Source of the DNA: Candidatus Saccharimonadota bacterium | GTDB taxonomy: Bacteria > Patescibacteriota > Saccharimonadia > Saccharimonadales > UBA4665 | Length of the DNA stretch: 64,000 nucleotides | NCBI GenBank assembly: GCA_024635495.1 | Contig: JAGXIT010000004.1 | Span: 62,001-126,000 of the forward strand | Reading direction: 5' to 3' | Shown: positions 16,586 to 24,236 of the stretch, one piece after another | Layout of the letters: each line of letters opens with the position of its first letter | Position numbering within the stretch: position 1 is the stretch's first letter | The notes under the pieces: model-generated | Told to the model about the DNA's origin: nothing | Databases searched by the model: none | What the model saw: only the letters and a program-made list of their open reading frames with translations | Position numbers and translations under genes: made by a program

Positions 16586-17512
16586 GTGGGGTGGTCACTA
16601 TTTAGAAGAAATAAACAGGCAAAGCCATTGGTCCCCGGCCGAGATAGAGCTTCAGCTTCTTCGAAGCGACAAGTGTATTCCTATTATTCGGCTCGTCCGG
16701 CGAGTAATAACCGCCCTGCTGCAAACAAACAGGGGAGAGGCGATAAGGGGCACGCCAAACAGCAACGGCTACCTCGACCAAGCGTCTATGCACTGGTGCT
16801 TGGCGTCTGTACGATACTCGTCCTGTTTTCTCTAGGAAAAGTATTGATAGTATCTCCCGAGAGTAAAATTGTTGTCGCGAACTCTGGTGAGAATGCAACT
16901 ATCGATACAACACAGCTCTATCAAACCGAAGCCGATAATTTACTGGGCTCGAGTGTATTGAACCGATTTAAGCCCACTATCGACACAAATGGAATTGCTG
17001 CCGATCTGCAGAAACAGTTCCCCGAGCTCTCGAGTGTCATTATATCAATACCAATTCTTGGTAATCGCCCAGTGATTTATGTTTCACCTACTCCAGCGAC
17101 ATTTACACTCGAAACACCTAGGGGCTATTACTCGATGGATGCTAAGGGCTACATATTGCAGAAATTACCAAATCAAGATACCTCTCTTATACTCATTAAA
17201 GATACGACAAATCGTACACCAGAGCCTGGAGCACAGTATTTAGCCACCTCTATTACGACCTTCGCAAACACCGTGAATTTCGAGCTCGAACAAGGGGGCA
17301 TTGGTACTGTCGACTATCTCGATTTGCCAGTATCGGCTCCATATGAGCTTGTCGCACACTTGAAGGGCAAGTCGTTCTATATACGCTTTAATTTACGCGC
17401 AGATGCTACCCAACAGGGCGGGGCAGTAATCGCGACACTCAAATATCTGGGTGGTAAGACGCCGAGCAGTTATATTGATGCCCGCACACCGGAGCGTATT
17501 TACTATAGGTAA
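16586..17512 (+). CDS. ftsQ: FtsQ/DivIB-like cell division protein
   Basis: 308 residues from the GTG at 16586, which has AGGGGG 9 nt upstream inside the murG end. A long basic Ser/Asn/Lys-rich cytoplasmic region (about 1-65), a membrane segment (about 72-90) and an extracytoplasmic region with POTRA-like and beta domains ending in SYIDARTPERIYYR, the typical FtsQ finish. FtsQ scaffolds FtsL/FtsI at the septum. A start at 16541 would overlap murG. No ftsA or ftsZ follows: the cluster ends here in a convergent gene-free region. Confidence 0.85.
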   Translation: MGWSLFRRNKQAKPLVPGRDRASASSKRQVYSYYSARPASNNRPAANKQGRGDKGHAKQQRLPRPSVYALVLGVCTILVLFSLGKVLIVSPESKIVVANSGENATIDTTQLYQTEADNLLGSSVLNRFKPTIDTNGIAADLQKQFPELSSVIISIPILGNRPVIYVSPTPATFTLETPRGYYSMDAKGYILQKLPNQDTSLILIKDTTNRTPEPGAQYLATSITTFANTVNFELEQGGIGTVDYLDLPVSAPYELVAHLKGKSFYIRFNLRADATQQGGAVIATLKYLGGKTPSSYIDARTPERIYYR

Positions 17513-18197
17513 GAATAGAAAACTATGTGCACTACCCCCACTGCGCTTCCCCTTAGTTCGCAAAATGTTCATATAAGTTAAAATTTACAAAAATATAAAA
17601 AACATACAAATGTCATAGAGCAGGGCAATTGTCAAAAAATATATAAAAATGAACAAGGTAGGGGATTACTATATAAAAAATTCAAATGGGTGAAAAAGCA
17701 AATGATTTCACAAGAAGGCTGTGGAAAAGTCAAATTAGTATATAACAATAGCGTTTTGTCAAAAAAGCAAACACCAGAGGGTTTTACCAACTGTAATACA
17801 GCCGTCACGTAAGGGTTGATGATGCGCAGCTCTACATGCGAGGGACGCGCATTAAAATTGGACCAACATGGCTCCATTGCGGTAAAGTCCCCTGTAGAGG
17901 GGGGTATCACTAATCAACTTATGGTTATATATTCGTGTCGCAAAATATACATTGTGCGACATATACTCACTATCCAAATATAAACTCGAGTTTGCTCTAC
18001 TCTACCGTCATGTTCAAAAATATTTTAGGTCGCTACTGCTTTTGTACTTATTTTATTACACGTGCCTGCTCTATGGCGTCATGAATATAAATGCACCGTG
18101 CTGCTAGCGGTCTTGTCGTTCTCACTTGTTTGCTAATTGTTCGGTTTCAATTACGAGCAAAGTGTTCGCAAAGTGTTCACTTGTTGTCTGCTGCGAT
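17513..18197. other. Gene-free convergent region between ftsQ and the sigma-4/HARE gene
   Basis: About 685 bp, AT-rich, with no credible gene on either strand. Hairpins are seen at 17822-17852 (ATGCGC/GCGCAT) and 17889-17902 (CCCCT/AGGGG); a dif-like 28-mer at 17935-17962; and an exact tandem duplication of GCAAAGTGTTC at 18157-18178. Genes to the left run right and genes to the right run left, so both transcription units end here. Confidence 0.6.
17935..17962 (-). other. dif-like XerC/XerD recombination site
   Basis: On the minus strand this reads arm ATGTCGCACAA, centre TGTATA, arm TTTTGCGACAC, the 11-6-11 layout of dif. Against my recollection of the proteobacterial dif consensus the first arm matches 9 of 11, the centre 6 of 6 and the second arm 6 of 11. 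It lies where gene orientation flips from right to left, as expected at a replication terminus. The arms are also a 7-bp inverted repeat (TGTCGCA/TGCGACA), so a dimeric repressor site is the main alternative. Confidence 0.45.
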
Positions 18198-19229
18198 TTA
18201 TTCTTCGGCGAGTGTGTAAGTAGCTTTGGCTACTCGCTTGAACTGCGCTTTGCTCTGAAGGTTCAGTAGGATGGTTGTTTCCTTGACGAAGCGACTCTTG
18301 AGTACGAGCTTGACGATCTCATCACGATGCAGTGGCTCACCAGCTTGTCGTAGTACGTCTGAGATGATATCAGCGACAGTACCCTTACTGTAGCCCCATT
18401 CACGTAGTGCGTAGATGCCGCGCCCAATGAGCACGAAGCGTTTGTCCTTGATGAGTTCGTTGTGGATTGCTTGGGTGGTTACATCTTTTCGTTTGAAATC
18501 ACTATCTTTGATAGCTTCGGCGATTTCATTGAAGTGCATATGTTGCTTGTTTTCACTTAGGATGACGTAGATTTTGTCGCGGATGTTCTTTGGGTTCACG
18601 GTAGGCCATTTGATAAGACCCCAACGGTTATTCAGGGTTGCAAGTTGCTTACTGATGCTCGCAAGGCCGGTTGCAAACTTCTCATTGCTCATTTCGGCGA
18701 TCTTGTTGACGTCTTTTGCACCGACTGGGCTGCCAGCCTTCTTGATAGCCTCTACGATTTTAGCAACTTCTTTCTTTATGCTAGCAGTATCATGGATCTT
18801 ACTGTTCCCTGCTGCCTGGAAATAGGTGTCGTCTTCATTGACGACTGCAATATTTGGACAAAGTTCAGTAAGAAATGCAAGACGAGATTGGTCTGTGCGG
18901 GTATTCTCGGAGGTAAGTGCTGCTGAAATAGAGGTAATACGAGCGGTCTCCCCCACCTCGCTCAACACAGTTAAGACGTGCTGTTCAACCTCTGCTACGT
19001 TTGGTAGGCTCGCACCAGTGCTACGGAGCTTTGTCATGACCGACTTCTCAAGCTGACGTACACGCTCTCTTGTGATGCCAAGGAGCTCGCCGATCTGTTC
19101 TAGGGTTTCCTTACGATCAAAAAGACCATAGCGTCGAGCTATGATTTCTCGCTCTCGCTCACGATCTATACTGTTCAAAATGTCTTGAACGATAGCTTCG
19201 GTGTCTAGGACGGCATTCTCTGTACTCAT
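18198..19229 (-). CDS. Sigma-70 region 4 fused to HARE/RpoE-delta-like winged helices
   Basis: 343 residues. Residues about 8-70 are a sigma region 4: REREIIARRYGL followed by the helix-turn-helix LEQIGELLGITRERVRQLEK, which in sigma factors reads the -35 box. Sigma regions 2 and 3 are absent. The rest is helical, and about 215-290 resembles a HARE-HTH domain of the RNA polymerase delta subunit (HFNEIAEAI, VLIGRGIYALREWGY), followed by another winged-helix-like segment. A role as an RNA polymerase-associated transcription factor is likely but not shown. AGAGGAA upstream gives the start; TTGACT-17-TAAAAT lies just before it. Confidence 0.75.
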   Translation of the reverse strand: MSTENAVLDTEAIVQDILNSIDREREREIIARRYGLFDRKETLEQIGELLGITRERVRQLEKSVMTKLRSTGASLPNVAEVEQHVLTVLSEVGETARITSISAALTSENTRTDQSRLAFLTELCPNIAVVNEDDTYFQAAGNSKIHDTASIKKEVAKIVEAIKKAGSPVGAKDVNKIAEMSNEKFATGLASISKQLATLNNRWGLIKWPTVNPKNIRDKIYVILSENKQHMHFNEIAEAIKDSDFKRKDVTTQAIHNELIKDKRFVLIGRGIYALREWGYSKGTVADIISDVLRQAGEPLHRDEIVKLVLKSRFVKETTILLNLQSKAQFKRVAKATYTLAEE

Positions 19230-19402
19230 AAGTTCCTCTTATTTTATAACTTTTGTTGAATTTAGTCAATCACTTTGTCTAATAATCTTATTGTAGCATA
19301 AAATGGCAGCACAAGCGTTATATGTGTTGTAAAAAGTCATTAGAAAATAACTTGATATCCTTACAAATTGTGGAAAAGCTCTTTTTTAAATAATGTGTTC
19401 GT

Positions 19403-21718
19403 TTAGCGACGGGTTCGACGGGGTTTTTTGCTCTTGGCGGGTGCGTCGGCTAGTAGTTTGAGAGCCTTTTCTTGAGTAATAGTTGTCGGGTCGATGTTCT
19501 TGGCTATGCGAGCGTTCTTTGTGCCATCGGTGACATATGGGCCCCAGCGCCCCTTCAATACTTTTACTCCATCGTCGAATTCTGCAATGTTTTTCTCTGC
19601 TTCAGTTTGTAGCTTCGTGGTATAGAGTTCAAGCGCAGTCTCAAGGCTAATATCGTGTGGATCATGTGGCTTGATGCTGACAAATAACTTGCCTATTAGG
19701 ATATAGGGGCCAAAACGACCGATGTTTGCACGAATATCTTGCCCGTCTTCGGTCTGGCCGACAAGGCGAGGTAGCTCGAAGGCTTTGAGGGCCTGCTCGA
19801 GGGTGACTGTCTCAACACTTGCGCCCTTGGGCATTGGGGCAAATGTTGGCTTTTCTTCTTTGTCGCCACCATCACCGAGCTGTAATAATGGTCCAAATTT
19901 CCCGAATCTAGTTAAAATTGGCTTGCCGCTCTTGGGGTCTTTGCCGATTTCTCTTGCTTGTGAGACACTGCTTCGTTCAATATCACCTGATTTCTCGATG
20001 AGTTCACGGAATGGCCCGTAAAAGTCGCTCAGCATGCTATTACGGTCCATCTGATTGGCCGCAATCTCATCGAAATGCTTTTCTACGCTGGCAGTAAAGC
20101 CATAATCGACAATCTTATCGAAGTAGTCGGTTAAGAAATCGCTAATTAGTAGTCCGCTTGGAGTTGGCACGAGCTTGCCTTTGTCGGCTCCAGTTTTCTC
20201 CTGGACGATCTGACGCCCTGTCTGACCGTTTTTGTAGGTTAATTCGATAAGGTCACGGGGTTCGCCTTCTCCATCGCCTCGTTCAGCATAGCCACGAGCC
20301 TGAATAGTGCCAATAATCGTCGCATAGGTGCTTGGGCGGCCAATACCGAGTTCTTCGAGTTTCTTTACCAGGCTACCTTCTGTATAGCGGGCCGGTGGTC
20401 GGGCGAATAATTGTCGGGCAGTTACTTGGGTAATGTCGAGGACGCTTCCCTCTTCTACGTTCGGAAGGATGGCATCGTCTTTGCTACGGCCATAGACACG
20501 CATAAAGCCATCAAATACTAAGACTTCACCTTTAGCCTCGAAACTCAATTCATCTGTCTGCCCAGATGCATGCTCAATCTTGACACTAATTACGGTCTTT
20601 TCGAGTTTTGCGGGGGCCATCTGGCTTGCTAGGGTGCGTCGACGGATAAGTTCATAGATCTTCTGGTCGCCAGCTTCACTTGCGCCGAACTCTGCTGAAA
20701 TATCTGTCGGTCGAATTGCCTCATGAGCTTCTTGAGCATTAGCAGACTTGGTTTTGAAAGCTCGAACCTGTGAATATGACTCGCCGTACTCCTTCGTGAT
20801 ATAACTGGCAGCGCTAGCCATTGCTTGCTTGCTTAGACTGACAGAGTCAGTTCGCATATAGGTAATCTTACCGGCCTGGTAGAGTTTCTGGGCAGCACTC
20901 ATAGTCGCCCGAGAGCCATAGCCGAGTTTGGAATTGGCGTCTTGCTGGAGGGTACTCGTCGTAAATGGTGCTGCTGGATTTCGGGTGCCAGGACTTTTAG
21001 TAATGCTCTGGACCATAAAGCTTGCATCGTTAAGCTTGTCGAGAAAGGCTTGAGCGTCCCTCTCTGTCGAGAAGCGTTCGCTTAACTCTGCCGTAAACGT
21101 CTCGTCGCTGCGGGTGAATTCGGCAATAACCTTGAATTGATAACTGCTCTCAAATGCATTGATCTCACGCTCTCGCTCGACGAGCAGCCGTACAGCTGGG
21201 CTCTGGACGCGTCCAGCGCTCTTGCCTCCAGGGACTTTCTTCCAGACAACTGGACTGAGTTCAAAGCCAACGATTCGATCGAGGATTTGGCGGGCCTGTT
21301 GGGCGTGTACGAGATGCATATCAACAGTGCGAGGGCTTTTTATAGCCTCTTCTATGGCACTCTTGGTAATTTCATGGAAGACAATGCGCTTAGTCTTAGC
21401 GGTATCAAGCCCGAGGACTTCACAAAGGTGCCAGGCTATTGCCTCTCCTTCGCGGTCTTCATCGGTAGCGAGCCAGACGGTCTCAGCGGTTTTGACGGCG
21501 CTTTTTAGCTCTGCGATAACCTTCTTCTTCTCGGTGTCAACTTCGTAGGTAGTAGCAAAATTGTTCTTCGTATCGATGGGTGGCGTACCATCCTTGGTCT
21601 TTTTTGCGATAGATCGAATGTGGCCCACGCTTGAAAGCACCTTGAAATCTTTACCTAAGTATTTCTCGATGGTTTTGGCTTTTGCCGGCGACTCTACTAT
21701 TACGAGATTTTTTGCCAT
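19403..21718 (-). CDS. topA: DNA topoisomerase I
   Basis: 771 residues. TOPRIM domain with LVIVESPAKAKTIEKYLG (4-21) and DEDREGEAIAWHL, then the type IA core with the active-site tyrosine in KITYMRTDSVSLS. No Zn-ribbon cysteines; instead the C-terminus has several basic topoisomerase repeats (TRFGKFGPLL, IGRFGPYILIG, GRWGPYVTDG) and a Lys/Arg tail, as in actinobacterial enzymes. It relaxes negative supercoils behind RNA polymerase. The start at 21718 is preferred to 21727 because the TATACT box (21731-21736) would place the transcription start between them. Confidence 0.95.
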   Translation of the reverse strand: MAKNLVIVESPAKAKTIEKYLGKDFKVLSSVGHIRSIAKKTKDGTPPIDTKNNFATTYEVDTEKKKVIAELKSAVKTAETVWLATDEDREGEAIAWHLCEVLGLDTAKTKRIVFHEITKSAIEEAIKSPRTVDMHLVHAQQARQILDRIVGFELSPVVWKKVPGGKSAGRVQSPAVRLLVEREREINAFESSYQFKVIAEFTRSDETFTAELSERFSTERDAQAFLDKLNDASFMVQSITKSPGTRNPAAPFTTSTLQQDANSKLGYGSRATMSAAQKLYQAGKITYMRTDSVSLSKQAMASAASYITKEYGESYSQVRAFKTKSANAQEAHEAIRPTDISAEFGASEAGDQKIYELIRRRTLASQMAPAKLEKTVISVKIEHASGQTDELSFEAKGEVLVFDGFMRVYGRSKDDAILPNVEEGSVLDITQVTARQLFARPPARYTEGSLVKKLEELGIGRPSTYATIIGTIQARGYAERGDGEGEPRDLIELTYKNGQTGRQIVQEKTGADKGKLVPTPSGLLISDFLTDYFDKIVDYGFTASVEKHFDEIAANQMDRNSMLSDFYGPFRELIEKSGDIERSSVSQAREIGKDPKSGKPILTRFGKFGPLLQLGDGGDKEEKPTFAPMPKGASVETVTLEQALKAFELPRLVGQTEDGQDIRANIGRFGPYILIGKLFVSIKPHDPHDISLETALELYTTKLQTEAEKNIAEFDDGVKVLKGRWGPYVTDGTKNARIAKNIDPTTITQEKALKLLADAPAKSKKPRRTRR

Positions 21719-21793
21719 GCTTGTCATATAAGTATACGTATCGTTCTAGTTGACACAAGGGTTAAGCCTACAACATGTCAAAATTGATTGCAA

Positions 21794-21967
21794 CTACTCC
21801 ATATAATTTTGTGCGAATTTGTAGCCAGCCCATATGCCGATCAGGCTTCCTATTGTGCCGCCGATGATTCCCCATGCTCTAAAGAAATTGCCTCCGTCGA
21901 GCAAAGAACCGAGCCAACTGCCAAGGATACTTCCCATGGTTAACCCGATCCAAATCATAAGCTTCAT
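21794..21967 (-). CDS. Small Gly-rich two-helix membrane protein
   Basis: 57 residues in the topA-dprA gap. Two hydrophobic stretches with small-residue packing (WIGLTMGSILGSWLGSLL and AWGIIGGTIGSLIGIWAGY) are separated by a short DGGNFF turn. This glycine-zipper pattern suggests a small membrane or pore-like protein of the kind annotated as AtpZ/AtpI-like or hypothetical in other bacteria. Start by ATG at 21967, with dprA ending 10 bases downstream of its stop on the same strand's far side. Too short to assign; sequence bias supports coding. Confidence 0.6.
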   Translation of the reverse strand: MKLMIWIGLTMGSILGSWLGSLLDGGNFFRAWGIIGGTIGSLIGIWAGYKFAQNYME

Positions 21968-21976
21968 GTCTCTAGT

Positions 21977-22840
21977 TTAGCACGGCGCCCAGTGGTTATT
22001 GCCCAGCGGGCGAATTTTGCCACTGAGCTCAAGCATCGTAAGTGTTTGCGAGTAGAGGTCTGAACTGAGCTGAGTCTTTTGTAGAAGTTCATGCCCATCC
22101 GAGAGCCCGGTATAGAGCAGATCAAGAATTGCCTGTTCTGCCGGGTTGTCGCCCTTATGTATGTAGGATGTCTCCGTGAGGTTGCCCGCCCCGAGTACTT
22201 GGAGGATATCTGCTACTGATGTCACCGGTAGAGCACCAGATTTAATAAGATTATTGCAACCGACTGAGTTTGGACTTGTGATATTCCCGGGCACGACTAG
22301 GACGTCAATACCCTGCTCGAGAGCAAATCGAGCTGTATGTAGCGTGCCACTTTTCTCGCTGGCCTCTGTTATGAGTAGTGCGTCAGCAAGTCCAGCGACG
22401 ATTCGATTTCGTGCCACGAAGTGTTGCTTGAAGCTCGGCGTCCCCTCTGGGTACTCACTTATCAGCGCACCGCCTGATTCAAGAATGCGTTTAGCTAGCT
22501 GAGTATTGTTTGCTGGGTATATCTTGTCGAGGCCATTTGCTAGGACCGCGATATGAAGCCCACCTGCCCGCACGGCTGCTTCGTGAGCGATAGTGTCAAC
22601 ACCGAGAGCTAGGCCGCTGACAATCGTAATGCCCCGTTCTGCGAGCGCTGTTGCTAGCTGATCGGTAATAGTGTGTCCGTACGGTGTCACCGCCCTGCTA
22701 CCCACGATAGCCACTCGAGGCCTCTTGAGCCATAAAGTGGGCTCAGCGCCGATGTAATAGAGCTCCTTCGGTGGCGATGCAATCTCACGGAGGGGCGCTG
22801 GGTAGGATTTAGCCTGTAATAATACTTTGTTTACTTTCAT
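21977..22840 (-). CDS. dprA: DNA-processing protein DprA
   Basis: 287 residues. Rossmann-like DprA core with YYIGAEPTLWLKRPRVAIVGSR near 28-50, GIVSGLALGVD, the VLANGLDKIYPANN segment, ISEYPEGTPSFKQHF, RNRIVAGLADALLITEA and the C-terminal SGTLHTARFALEQG block. A short winged-helix tail follows. DprA loads RecA on incoming single-stranded DNA in natural transformation, so competence-type DNA uptake is plausible in this reduced genome. A TATAAA box (22850-22855) lies 9 nt upstream of the ATG, so the mRNA is probably leaderless. Its promoter is divergent from that of the SRP RNA. Confidence 0.93.
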   Translation of the reverse strand: MKVNKVLLQAKSYPAPLREIASPPKELYYIGAEPTLWLKRPRVAIVGSRAVTPYGHTITDQLATALAERGITIVSGLALGVDTIAHEAAVRAGGLHIAVLANGLDKIYPANNTQLAKRILESGGALISEYPEGTPSFKQHFVARNRIVAGLADALLITEASEKSGTLHTARFALEQGIDVLVVPGNITSPNSVGCNNLIKSGALPVTSVADILQVLGAGNLTETSYIHKGDNPAEQAILDLLYTGLSDGHELLQKTQLSSDLYSQTLTMLELSGKIRPLGNNHWAPC

Positions 22841-22859
22841 ACAAAATAGTTTATAAGTA

Positions 22860-22888
22860 TTGACATATTGACACTTTTTTGCTAGAAT
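22860..22888 (+). promoter_or_regulatory. Promoter TTGACA-17-TAGAAT of the SRP RNA unit
   Basis: Perfect -35, 17-bp spacer and TAGAAT. Predicted transcription start near 22895. No protein gene follows for more than 400 bp. Confidence 0.8.
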
Positions 22889-23232
22889 TACAAATTGTAA
22901 GTGGTCGTACGTTTTATGGTCACATTAAGTACCTTATATCCCCATTCTAACATTTTGTTAGATTGTTTTAGAACGTGCCATATGGGCCCAAAAGCTCATC
23001 AGAACAGTTGTTACCCTCCACTTTTCTTTTCTGGCAAGGTCCCCTCGGGGGCTATTGCGTTCTAAAACAAACTAACCCCTTTAACTGGACCTTTCGTGCT
23101 TTTGCAGGTCAGGTCCCCTTAGAAGGAAGCAACGAGCCTAAACGGTTTCTGATATTTCGGTATTAGGAGGCACACCACAATTTGATTAGTGAGTGATGCT
23201 TCGTTCCTATCAAGGTGGGTTGAAGGGTGGAC

Positions 23233-23253
23233 GGAGGCGACGTGTTCGCCTCC
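23233..23253 (+). promoter_or_regulatory. 8-bp hairpin at the 3' end of the SRP RNA
   Basis: GGAGGCGA and TCGCCTCC around the 5-nt loop CGTGT; the last two bases are shared with the next hairpin. Probably part of the 3' end structure or a processing signal. Confidence 0.5.
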
Positions 23254-23302
23254 ACAAAAGGTCCGTGAGCGGTGCCCACCCCCTCTCACGGACCTTTTGT
23301 GG
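23252..23302 (+). terminator. 18-bp perfect hairpin ending the SRP RNA unit
   Basis: Arms 23252-23269 and 23285-23302 are perfectly complementary with a 15-nt loop. The T-tract is inside the stem (CCTTTTG) rather than after it. The strongest hairpin in the window. Confidence 0.7.
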
Positions 23303-23320
23303 TTAAATAGAACAATACTT

Positions 23321-23605
23321 ATGGAACGACACGGCGAAAACATATATTTCGATGAGAAAGAGCAGGAACGATTCAACGTCCCCGTTCGCTTAGGCTCGGG
23401 TGCTGCACGCTGTGAGTCGATTGCTAGGATGCGAGATGCAGAAGATCGTAGTGCGGCCGCTTTAGTAATCAGGCTGGTGAGTAGTAACCGCGACTGGATG
23501 TCTCAAGCCGTTGGCGCTCGTCGTCAGATGGCCGCAGAGCTGGACTTGGAATTTGCTAATAATCTGTACGCTGCTTGCCCCTCGTATACTACTGAGGATT
23601 TATAA
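23321..23605 (+). CDS. Small hypothetical protein
   Basis: 94 residues beginning MERHGENIYFDEKEQ, charged and helical, no membrane segment or recognised domain. The start is the first ATG after the SRP terminator hairpin; extending the frame upstream would run into that structure. The end overlaps the 3' end of pth (opposite strand) by 6 bases. Balanced codon use and an uninterrupted frame make it plausible, but function is unknown. Confidence 0.5.
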   Translation: MERHGENIYFDEKEQERFNVPVRLGSGAARCESIARMRDAEDRSAAALVIRLVSSNRDWMSQAVGARRQMAAELDLEFANNLYAACPSYTTEDL

Positions 23606-24175
23606 AAAGTTGCGGGTTTCGGCTGCTACCGGAGCACCGTAGGCATATTCACTCATGATTGAGCTGGTCTCTCGTAAGAGCTTCGGTATATTCTCTCGCT
23701 GGTCTGCACTGAATTTTTGTAGTACAAAATCGGCAGAATCGATTTGCTCGGGCATCTTTGGCCCAATGCCAATCCGGATACGGCCATAGCCCTCCCCGAG
23801 GTGCTGGGTGATGGATTTAACACCTTTGTGTCCGGCACTGCTGCCACCTACTCGCATGCGAATCTGCCCGAAATCAACATCGAGTTCATCGTGTATCACG
23901 ATGATATCATCGAGTGGAATCTTATAAAAATGCGCAATCGCCTGCACGGCATCTCCGCTCAAGTTCATAAAGGTTTGCGGCTTGCAGAGCAAAACTCGAG
24001 TGTCATTCATAGTAGCTTGTGTGACGTGACATTTCAGGTCTTTTTTGTCTGTCCATGGCTCAAAATTGTTTTTTACGGCGAATTCATCCAGGCACATAAA
24101 ACCGATATTGTGTCGTGTCATATCGTATTCACCACCTGGGTTACCTAGGCCGACAAAGAGTATCGTCTTGTTCAT
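23600..24175 (-). CDS. pth: Peptidyl-tRNA hydrolase
   Basis: 191 residues. Begins ILFVGLGNPGGEYDMTRHNIGF, in which His of TRHNIG is the catalytic base, then KPQTFMNLSG, IIVIHDELD and GGSSAGHKGVKSI, the full Pth signature. It frees tRNA from prematurely released peptidyl-tRNA. The ATG at 24175 fits the family start; an in-frame ATG at 24235 would add 20 unconserved residues, though it sits right after the der stop and could be a coupled start. Confidence 0.94.
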   Translation of the reverse strand: MNKTILFVGLGNPGGEYDMTRHNIGFMCLDEFAVKNNFEPWTDKKDLKCHVTQATMNDTRVLLCKPQTFMNLSGDAVQAIAHFYKIPLDDIIVIHDELDVDFGQIRMRVGGSSAGHKGVKSITQHLGEGYGRIRIGIGPKMPEQIDSADFVLQKFSADQRENIPKLLRETSSIMSEYAYGAPVAAETRNFL

Positions 24176-24236
24176 GCCGTACGTCGTAAAGCTGATGCGA
24201 CTACCGATATCAGGGCGCTTTACAAACAGTGCCATA

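Larger units (their letters stand above)
22895..23302 (+). ncRNA. ffs: Signal recognition particle RNA (large form), with precursor
   Basis: The SRP helix-8 signature is clear: GGTCAGGTCC (23107-23116) opposite GGAAGCAACG (23125-23134) reproduces the conserved asymmetric pairing bound by Ffh. The apical loop, normally GGAA/GNRA, is instead the 8-nt CCTTAGAA. Rod pairing further out is supported by TCCACTTTTC (about 23017) with GAAGGGTGGA (23223-23232). A 13-bp inverted repeat joins 22963-22975 to 23058-23070. The unit runs from a strong promoter to an 18-bp terminator hairpin; mature ends are uncertain, probably within about 22960-23250. It would act with Ffh in membrane protein targeting. 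Confidence 0.75.

Noticed and set aside
17632-17910. Minus-strand open frame of 92 codons in the convergent gap
   Set aside because: No ribosome site or promoter at the start, runs through two hairpins, and composition is not protein-like.
8907-19378. Three copies of TGTGGAAAAG (8907, 17720, 19369) as DnaA boxes and an origin
   Set aside because: TTTTCCACA-like words are dispersed over 10 kb with no cluster and no dnaA/dnaN nearby; gene orientation near 17.9 kb suits a terminus, not an origin.
22975-23166. Plus-strand open frame of 63 codons
   Set aside because: Lies inside the SRP RNA and crosses its conserved Ffh-binding helix.
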